This document shows, piece by piece, positions 55,733 to 64,000 of a DNA stretch of 64,000 bases. This DNA is from Aquilaria yunnanensis. Its lineage: Eukaryota; Streptophyta; Magnoliopsida; Malvales; Thymelaeaceae. The notes beneath the pieces are model-generated. The model did no database searches. It saw only the letters and a list, made by a program, of their open reading frames with translations, and was not told the origin of the DNA. The position numbers were made by a program, and so were the translations under genes. The DNA lies in contig CM077600.1 in assembly GCA_039654915.1 (NCBI GenBank), positions 34,605,992-34,669,991 on the forward strand, written 5' to 3'. How positions within the stretch are numbered: position 1 is the stretch's first letter; every line of letters starts with the position of its first letter.

Positions 55733-55922
55733 ATACTCCACTCTGCCCCAAAAATATTACAACATATTTTATTTTATTATGGTAGCATTCAAACTATCAT
55801 TTCAATGTCTCGATTTACATTAAAAAAGTTAAGGATAAAAATGAAAATAATATATAAACTTATTTTATTTTCTTAACCTCTATGCAAAATCAAATAATTT
55901 AATAGATATGAAACGGAAGTAA
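55733..55922. mobile_element. Degenerate short Stowaway MITE
   Basis: CTCCACTCTGCCCC after TA at the left, and GAAACGGAAG before TA at the right, resemble mutated CTCCCTCTGTCCC and TTTCCGTTTC-type ends. AT-rich interior of 190 bp. Confidence 0.45.
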
Positions 55923-56248
55923 TATATGACAGCAACAGGTTGTTTTGGACCAACAGTTGAAAGAAAGAAAAGGAAAAGAAAAAAGAAAGGTCCCTTTGTG
56001 CTTGTCAAGATAAAACAAGTGCCTTGGTTCAATTTAAGTCCCTCTCAAGAAGACAATATCTAAATCAAAGGGCAAAGATGATAGGAGACATGAACAAGGA
56101 CATATATTAATCGATCATACTAGTTGTTTCAATGGCAATTTTAACAGTGATCGGTAGCTACAATTTCATGGATCGCCCAATATAAGGATTTTATAGTACT
56201 ATTGACCATATATATTAAGCAAGTAAATGTCTACTACCATGACATATA

Positions 56249-56978
56249 CTCCCTTCATCCAAAAAAAAAAAAGCAATATTTTTCTTTTTGGGCTGTAAAA
56301 AAATGAAACATTTCCTAATTTAGTAACATTTTATGCCTAATTATCTATTTTACCCTTATAATCTCTTACACGTCTCTGCTCTTCCTCATCTCTCTACTTT
56401 TCCTCCCCTATACAATCACAGCCATTGCCCATAAAATGGCCTCTACCTTTGCTGAAGACACGATTGAAGAATCGAAAGCGTAAATTGGCAAACCAGAGAC
56501 GATTTGACGGAGATTGAAGACAATTGTAGATGATTTAATGACTATTTGAGTGGACATTCGACAGAGATTAAAGATGATCGGAGACAATTCGAGTGGAGAT
56601 TCATCGAAGATCAAAGACAATCAGAGACGATTTGATGATGATTCAATTGACTATTTGATGGTGTTGATGGAAGGTGCTGGTGGCCAAAGACGTTCCTAGA
56701 ATCGTCGGTGGTACCAAAATTTACAACGAATCAACGATGCTGTTGGAATAAATGATGAATCAGCGAAGTTGCTGAAAATGAGTCAACCAATGCCACTATT
56801 GGAATCATTGGTAGTCGGATATGATTGGCTAATTGACGGCAGGTGTGATTGAGTTAAGAGAAGGTGGGGACGGGGGATAGACCGAAAGGGAAAAACTAAA
56901 AAAAAATGAAAAAAAAAAACTGAAAACTTTAAAAACTGTACCTGGAGAAACGTTGCAATTAAAACGGAATGGATGGAG
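56249..56978. mobile_element. Long Stowaway-like element with GAT-rich core
   Basis: CTCCCTTCATCC follows a TA at 56247-56248. The inverted right end CTCCATCCATTCCG precedes a TA at 56979-56980. The subterminal block TTTACCCTTATAATCTC matches the other long copies. The core (56440-56870) is full of GACGATT/GATTGA/GAGATT words. No transposase. Confidence 0.7.
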
Positions 56979-56987
56979 TAAATAATA

Positions 56988-57280
56988 TTCCCCCCGTCCT
57001 AATTAAGTTGAAACATTTCTCTGGGTATGGAGATTAAGGTGTATGTAATTTATGTTAGTTTTTTATGTAGTAAAAGTTTAAATAATGATTAAAAAAGAAG
57101 ATATTTTTTTTTTGAGTTTTGTGCAGTTAGAGATTGAGTGGATGTTAAAAAAAGAGTCTTTATTGGATTTTGTGTAAAAGGATTATTTAATTGTTTAAAC
57201 TTTTCTCAAAGAGAAAACGTTTCAACTTTTTGGGATATCTAAAAAAGGAATATGTTTTAAGTAAACTGAGACGGAGGAAG
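56988..57280. mobile_element. Short Stowaway MITE, about 293 bp
   Basis: TTCCCCCCGTCCTAATTAAG at the left and inverted CTTCCTCCGTCTCAGTTTA at the right, between TA dinucleotides. The matching internal blocks GTTGAAACATTTCTC and GAAAACGTTTCAAC extend the inverted repeat. It lies 10 bp from the preceding long element. Confidence 0.8.
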
Positions 57281-57449
57281 TATCATTTAAAATTTTAATT
57301 TTTTATCCTTTTTATTTACCCAAACACAAAAGGAAAAAAAATTATGAAAAATATTTGAAAAGTGATATTCAGGCTTTTCAAACAGGTATTTTAATTGGTG
57401 TAAAATTTAGAGTAAATATGATGTCATAAATTATTTAGTTATTTTATAC

Positions 57450-57683
57450 TTCCTCTGTCATATATTCTTTGAAATATTTGATTTTTTTTAAATAGTTTAA
57501 CTTGAATTTATTCATTTTATTGTTTGTTAGACAAAATTTTAAATACATTTAAAAAGTGTAATTCTTTATTTTAAATTTATATATAAATATTTTTTATCTA
57601 TATACTAATATTTTAAAAATAAAAAAATTACAAATTAATTGTTAAATAGTGAATGTTGTAAAAAATTTGGGACGGATGAAATT
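57450..57683. mobile_element. Degenerate short Stowaway MITE
   Basis: CTTCCTCTGTCATATATTC follows TA at the left; the inverted right end is TTTCATCCGTCCCAAATTTT. The interior is AT-rich and resembles the 35.67-kb copy. Confidence 0.6.
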
Positions 57684-58940
57684 GTTTTGTAAGAATTATA
57701 CAAAATCAGCATTCAGGATTTTCAAATTATATTTCAATTGGTATACGGGTTTTTCAAACAAAATCAATATTGATATGTTTTTGGAAAAATGCATAGAAAA
57801 CGTTGTGCAGATATGATATCATAAATAACTGAGAGAGCTATCTTATAATTTCATAGAAATTGTACAAAAAAGTAATGAAAGTAACTAATAATTTTAAATT
57901 TTAAAAAAGTTAAACTTAACTCTACATGCAGATATTCTGCTAGAATGAGAGCTCCACGGATATATTTAACGCAATAAAATCATGAGAAGAGGGAGAAAAA
58001 ACGAGTTAGTAGAATCACATTTCGAGAAACTATCCATGACCAATATGAACTTATGTAAATTAAGGGTTCATAATCCAAACTGTGGGAAGGATAAAAGAAC
58101 ATGCACGTTAGAATGAAGCAAAAGTCACTTTTTTTTTAATTGGAATATGAGGGAAAATAACAGTTGGAGAAAAAATAGGTTTGTAATATAAAAACTGCAG
58201 AGATACTATATTGATTGTATGATGGACACGTGTTCCCCCTGGGTACCCCAACCAAGTCACTCTAGAACGATCTTTTATTTTCTTTCTTATTCTTTTTTTT
58301 TTTTTTTTCAAATTTTAACTTCCCTTTCGCTTAATTCTAGTATGGAAAGTTACAGTTACTCTTCCAAAATTTATCCTAATCTACAGTTTGTCTCTTTTAT
58401 TTTTAAAATCATAAATTTTATCTTCTGATTTTTTTACACTTTCAGATAACAACTCATAAAATTGTAATTTAAACTATACGATAGTTATCTTCTAGTAATA
58501 TGATTTCATAAATATTTTTTTATAGTTAATAGACATTTTATATTATCAGTTTTTTTTTCTATAAATATATTTTTCTTCCTGTAAATGTATATCAATATTT
58601 TTTAAATATCGGTTAGCTATGGGAAAATATAAAAAAATCTTAAAATTACTAAAACATGGTTATTAGTTAATTTAATTTAGAGTTTTTGAAGTTGTTGTTG
58701 GACACTATAAATGAAATAGGGGTTAAAGTGTAGGTTTTTAAAAATAGAAGAAGTAAAGTGTAGGTTAAATCAAACCATAGGAGACTTTTGTAATTTACCC
58801 ATTCTATTATGTTTTTTAATGTCGAAATCGCATTTTATATATAATGAACAAGAGAAAGGTTATACTCCACCCATATTAATTGTTGGACTTTTTATTTTAG
58901 GAAGTCTAAAAATAATATTACATTTTACCATAAAATATTA
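57684..58940. other. AT-rich spacer
   Basis: No gene or element termini are clear. A G-box-like GGACACGTGTTCC lies at about 58224. Confidence 0.35.
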
Positions 58941-59709
58941 CTCTCTCCGTCCTATTTATTTTGCACCAATTGAATTTTTACGTAGTTTTAGGCATTTTCT
59001 TGTTTATCACACGTTTTCCAATTTTGCCATTTCTCCTTCCTCACTATGGTCTGATCAGGATCTAGTTTAGCATATTTTCTGCAACGAAGTCGGAGGTTGA
59101 GGGCAAGAGGCGACAACAGAACCCACCCCAACAGTCCGCCGGAGCCCCCTTTGTCCTCAATTCGTCTCCTCGATAGGGGCCTCGATTCATCGTCCTTGAT
59201 CTGTCGGCCTTGAATCATCGGCATCGATTCACGTCATCCTCAATCGCACCGTCCTCATTCACACTGGCCTCTCCGCTTCAATCCAGCCCCTCTTCGTCTT
59301 TTTCTCGTCCCTCCTGCCTTAAATTTGAGCTCTTTCGCGTGTCCGTCGTCGAACGTGAGTCCATCATTGATTGTGCGTCTGTCATCAATTGCGGGTCCGT
59401 TGTCAATCGCGCATTTTTCGATTGCACCTTCGTCGATCGAGCTTCTTTCAGTCGTGCCTCTGTCAATTAAGCATTTGTTGATCGCACCTCCATCACCAAT
59501 TGTTGTGCAAGCACGCTAGAGAGAGAAAAAAAAATTGGGAAAAACAAGCGAAAGATAGAGTAATCTGTTGTGATGCGAAAGAGAGAAATATATGTTAAGT
59601 TATGGGTATAAGGGTAAATGGGGTGTAAAAAGTTACTTAAAAAGAAAATGATGCAAAGGTTTTAGGACTATCTAAAAAGGAAAATAGAGCAAAATATATA
59701 GGACGGAGG
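58941..59709. mobile_element. Long Stowaway-like element with GATCGA-rich core
   Basis: CTCTCTCCGTCCTATTTATT follows TA, and the inverted right end CCTCCGTCCTATATATTTTG closes it. The inverted repeat continues (TTTGC(A/T)C..). The core (59100-59520) repeats CGATCG, TCGATTG and GTC(A/G)ATTG words on the pyrimidine-rich strand, the complement of the purine-rich cores of the other copies. No transposase. Confidence 0.68.
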
Positions 59710-61833
59710 CTTTGTCTAATATGTTTCTTACGTTAACATGTTCATTCTACAAGCGAATTCCCTTTTCACCATCAGTTAAATTTGTTAATCTAATGTGTGT
59801 CATGTTGTTCCTTTCATCTCCCTGCTATGCCTTGACACCTACCATATGATAAAGTATCCTTTCACGCCATCGTGGACTTTGCTGCTGCTGCTTCAAATGA
59901 ATAGGTTTTTCCCCTTTCTTCAAAATGAATAATGCTTTCTTACATACATACACACACAAACACACGTGCAAAAAAAAAAAAAAAAGATGTGTCCAAAGTC
60001 CTAAAATTATATGCATATAAAAATAATATCCTAACAATTTTAAAATCACATTATAATGTATGCAACTATATAAATATAATTGTACAAATATTTTAATCAC
60101 ATATGTACAGGTGAGTAAGACTCATTTGGTAACTCAAGTAATTTTAAGACTCACTGGCAAAATTAAAAAAGTTATATGACTGAAAAGGCTTTTTTTTTTT
60201 TACGAGAATTTAACATCTGTTAATTATTATCTCAACTTTTTTGTAAGCTAGCTGGTGAGCCATCTAACTTAGGAGTAACAGAACTAACAATTTCATAGTT
60301 TTAAAACTACTTAAGCAAGTCAATGAGTTTTATGACTAAGTTGGCAAAATGTGAAAAGCTTTAAGATTGACTAATATTTTTTTCCCCATCAAATGATATA
60401 TCCTAATTTTTTTACTATTCCCTTGGTGAGCTCTCAAGCTTAAAATTATAGATCATAATATTAGAAAATTTATAGTTAAAATACTCGATAAGTAAAAAAA
60501 AATAATTTAAAAAATTTGTTGAATGGAGAGCACCAAAAAGAGTTTGGTAAGATTGATGGTGACTTTATAAAAGTTTGATGGTGGTTTGGGGATTTTAATG
60601 TTGGGGAATCAATTACGGGCTTCATTTGAAAAAAACATTTATGATTAATGTTAGAGATTATAATAATTTATCAACGGTTGTGGTAGCTTCTCCAAATCTC
60701 TTACATTAAATGCTAACACCATTGCCAAATGAAACCAAGTACAACAATTTTATTTGTTATTAGAGGATTCGTGTAAACAAGAAAATTTTGGAGTGCCTTC
60801 TGTTTGATGAACAAATGGAATGTTTTTTTTTAAATAAACATATGGTAGAAGATAATATTCTTTAAATAATGGGAAAATCATTTCCTGAAGAACTTATGCT
60901 TGATGATGATGGACACTCGAAGCTAATCACTATTATCTACTTATTGTCTTAGCCAAGTTATTTTTTGCAAAACATAATGTAAATATGCTTATTCTCTTAG
61001 TTAGGATATTTATATTATGTTGAGTTGAACTCATATTAGAATCTAATGTGTGGAATTCTCAGTTTGTAAACCTAGTCACCGTTCTCCTTATCTTTTTTCA
61101 TTGACTTCTCTTATTTGTTTGTGCCTTCGGTCAGGTTTGGATTTTAATCCAAACATCGTCAGTTGATTTATTGTTGTTACCCATCAATCACCTTTATTTT
61201 ATTTTTTTACCATTTCTTTTGCCTTCTCTTTCCTCATCACAAAACTTTTTTACCATCATTAGTAGGAACATTGTCTACTTCATCTATTGTTTTATGTTCA
61301 AAAGATCTTGGTGATTTTGTCAAGTGCTAGTGGATCAAGTGAGGTATGAAAAGCAACGAGGCATAGGTGGTGAGGTGTCTCCAAATAATAAATCGAGTGA
61401 TGGTGTTTTTTTTAAATATTTTTTTCATTTGTTTGACTCATTATCAATGTTTCTGTTTGGATTGTTTACTAGTATATTTATGTGTTGGTATGTTAGTCCA
61501 ATAGAATATTGATTTATTAATGTGTTGGTTTGTTTTTCTATTTATTTTCCTAGTCTATCTCTATAATTATGTTGTGGGTTTGTATACCGGATCTATCTTT
61601 GTTGTTCACTTTATGGTGTCATAGAGTTTATTCACTCATTCATTATTCATAAATTCATTATTAACGTTGTAATGTGTGTGTGTGTGTGTGTGTGTTGTTA
61701 AAATGTATTTGTGCTCATAAAATAAATCTTATATTTATTTGATATCAAGTTCTCTGAAAAATATGAAATGTATTTATACTCATAAAACAAATCTTATATT
61801 TATTTGTGCTGATGACAATTTTATATTCTTGCA
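59710..61833. other. AT-rich spacer
   Basis: No gene is supported. It contains a (CA)n-like tract at 59942-59964 followed by an A-run, and (TG)n at 61673-61695. Confidence 0.35.
61673..61695. repeat. (TG)n microsatellite
   Basis: About eleven TG units. Confidence 0.9.
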
Positions 61834-63748
61834 GGCTAGAGAATTTGATGTAAGGCACCTGTTGGTGATTCTAACATTGTATGAATGTGTCTCGGGCTAA
61901 AAAGTTAACATGGATAAATCATCTGTTTTCTTTAACTTGAGTTGCAGGATGGAAGCCCCGTCGGGCTATCATGAACATGCTTGGGACGACTTTCTATTTG
62001 AAGGGGGATAAGTATTTAGGTTTCTGGGGCTCATACGAAGGAAGAAAACTACTCAATTTGAATTTCATTTTAAGTGGGTTAAGCAGAAGTTAGCTCGATG
62101 AAAGGCTTTTCTGTTACCTCAGGCGGGAAGATGTATTCTAATTAAAGCTGTGGTCCAAGCCTTGCCAATGCATTTGATGAGTTGTATTATGATTTCGATT
62201 GAAATATGTGATGAACTTAGATCACTAGCAATTTGATTCTTTTGGTCTCATGATTTTGAAGACAAGAATATGGCTTGGTGCGCTTAGAATAGGATATGTG
62301 TCTTGAAAAAAAGCTGGGGGATTAGGCTTTTAGGACGCGAAAGCCTTCAATCTTGCTATGTTAGCAAAACAAGCATGGAGGTTGGCTATTAATCTAAGCT
62401 CATTGGTTGCAAAAGTCTTCCAAGGGAAATATTTTCCTTTAGCCCAGTTTCTTCATGCTGCTATTCCCAAGTACTATTCAGTCATTTATAAAGGCTTATT
62501 GACAAGTAGAAATATTGTTCTTAAAGGTGTTTTTTGGCGTGTGGAAAATGGTTTGGATATTTCTATATGGAATTATAATTAGCTCCCTAATGAGTATCTT
62601 AAACCTACAACGACTTCGGTTCTAGGCACTGAGAATTAGAGGGTGTTTTATTTGATTGATTATTTGGTAATACAATGGAATCATAATGCTATTGACTTGT
62701 TATTCCACCAATGGGATGTCAAAGAAGTTAAATCAATTTCTTTGATTCCTTGCTTCCAAAAGAATGTGCTAACGTGGGGAATGTGTGAAATGATCCGTTG
62801 GTAATGATTCCTTTGGTTCATATTTTTGGAATTGGGTCTGAAGCTTAACTTTACCGCTAATTGTGAACATGTTCTTCTAAAGGCTCTGCATGGAGGCCTT
62901 ATCAACATGTGTAAACCTTCAAAGAAGGGGCATGAATGTTAACTAGATATGCCTAGTTTGTGCAGACCAATGAGAGTCCTTCAAACACTTATTTTTTTTA
63001 GTATGCTTTTTCAACATTTGTATACCAAGGTTTGTGAATTGTTTTGCCTAGTATGACAGAGAACTTACGGGGGGACTTATGGGATTGCTTGAAGGGAATG
63101 AGGATCGGGCTTTAGTGTTCTGTAAATGCTACATGGTTCATATAGCACAACTATAATATGGTTGTGCATGAGGCCATTTGTCAGAGGCCGAAAGAGGTGG
63201 CTTGTTCCATATATTGCTAGCTGGAGTCATGGTGAAATGATGGAAAGAACTCGTTACCTAGTAATTTCAAGCATAATTCAAATTAGACAATTTCGCGTCC
63301 ACCATCAGGAGAACATAGGAAGCTTAACATTGATGCGGCTTTTCATCATGAAAATAAAGTGGGCAACGCCAGTGTTATTTGTCGAGAAGCGAGAGGTGTT
63401 ATATCTTTCGCTATGTCTATTGGCATGCAATACTTAGGGAATGACATAAAATTCTTGGAAGCTTAGGAGATTTTGTAGGGCATCATGGAAGCTCTCAGAC
63501 ATGGTTTGGAGTTTATTGTTATAAAGTTTGACCTCGTAGTTATTATCTATAAGTTACAGATAAGGGTTCATCATTCTTTATTTTATTTTGGAGCTATCAT
63601 AAACAAAGTACATATCTTAGGTAGTTTCTTTTCAGATTGTGGTTTTTATTTTATTAAACAGTCGACTAACAAAGTAGCCCATAGATTAACTATAAGGGAC
63701 CTTTGTTTGATTGGTAGGGTGGCTTGTGATACCCCTTTTCTTGATTGA
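61834..63748 (+). pseudogene. L1-like LINE remnant (3' RT, zf-RVT position and RNase H)
   Basis: Plus-strand pieces of L1 ORF2 in order: LTLYECVSG..KVNMDKSSVFFN (about 61875), RKKTTQFEF and KAFLLPQAGRCILIKAVVQA (about 62040-62160), DKNMAWCA (about 62265), then KAFNLAMLAKQAWRLAI (about 62342). Further on are KLNIDAAFHHENKVGNASVI (about 63315) and an RNase H-like MEALRHGLEFIVIKFDL.. with NKVAHRLT (63485-63748). Stops and frameshifts are many. The upstream RT palm and endonuclease are missing, so it is 5'-truncated and dead. Confidence 0.8.
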
Positions 63749-64000
63749 CTTTTGTTAACTTCGAATTAATCTAAATGAAGCTATTTTTTGTATTAAACAA
63801 AATGGGCTTATTACATAGGGAGGTTTTGTCACATAAAAGGGAAAAAATCAAATCACCAACAAAAAATGTAAAACAAAAATCGAGAAATAAAAGTATTTTT
63901 ATAAGTAATTTGTTTTATATAGGTTATTTTTCTTTTTTCTTTATGTTGTTCAGTTGTATGTTTCTTAGAAACAATTCTGAATATATTAAGATGCATGATG
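63749..64000. other. Terminal AT-rich sequence, probable LINE 3' flank
   Basis: Contains TTTTTTGTATTAAACAAAATG shortly after the RNase H frame, which resembles an L1 3' end. No further feature. Confidence 0.35.

Noticed and set aside
1..64000. CRISPR arrays, bacterial operons, rRNA genes, organelle insertions
   Set aside because: No regularly spaced repeats, Shine-Dalgarno-led gene strings, conserved rRNA stretches or plastid/mitochondrial genes were seen in this plant nuclear sequence.

Overview
The window is nuclear DNA of a flowering plant, most likely a eudicot. It is AT-rich, genes have short GT..AG introns, and it holds an NF-YA factor, an SD3-1-like lectin receptor and plant-type MULE, hAT, PIF/Harbinger, Stowaway and L1-like elements. 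The species cannot be told from the sequence alone.

Two host genes are clear, both on the minus strand. One is a six-exon NF-YA CCAAT-binding factor (14.09-16.95 kb). The other is a G-type lectin/PAN receptor-like kinase of the SD3-1 type with a degenerate kinase domain (32.13-34.42 kb). Almost everything else is transposon.

Layout: 0-3.9 kb, a dead hAT element with its 8-bp target duplication; 3.9-6.0 kb, anonymous repeat-like DNA; 6.0-7.6 kb, a hAT-like MITE and a long Stowaway-like element; 7.6-12 kb, AT-rich spacer with a foldback hairpin; 12.0-12.9 kb, a MULE-type element; 13.5-17.3 kb, NF-YA; 18.8-19.9 kb, a Pack-MULE-like element; 20.65-28.87 kb, a MULE-type MITE interrupted near its 3' end by an intact 6.6-kb MULE; 28.9-29.4 kb, a GC-rich promoter-like patch; 29.5-31.4 kb, a Stowaway-like and a SINE-like element; 32.1-35 kb, the receptor gene; 37.7-38.6 kb, a MULE-type MITE; 39.5-45.6 kb, a dead PIF/Harbinger with both genes; 46.3-47.7 kb, a MULE-type element inside a T-rich array; 48.6-49.3 kb, a second SINE-like copy; 50.2-51.9 kb, an L1 remnant; 52.0-55.3 kb, two MULE-type MITEs; 55.7-59.7 kb, a cluster of Stowaway-like elements; 61.8-63.75 kb, a second L1 remnant.

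The most interesting object is the 22,243-28,860 MULE. Its 202-bp terminal inverted repeats differ at only 2 positions and are flanked by perfect 9-bp target duplications. It carries an open four-exon, 972-residue MURA-type transposase. Convergent to this is a two-exon gene for a 153-residue GRF-zinc-finger, coiled-coil, transmembrane protein. Between them lies a fragment of an F-box/LRR-type host gene. The layout matches mudrA/mudrB of maize MuDR, but the second gene is a GRF-finger protein. The element looks young and possibly autonomous.
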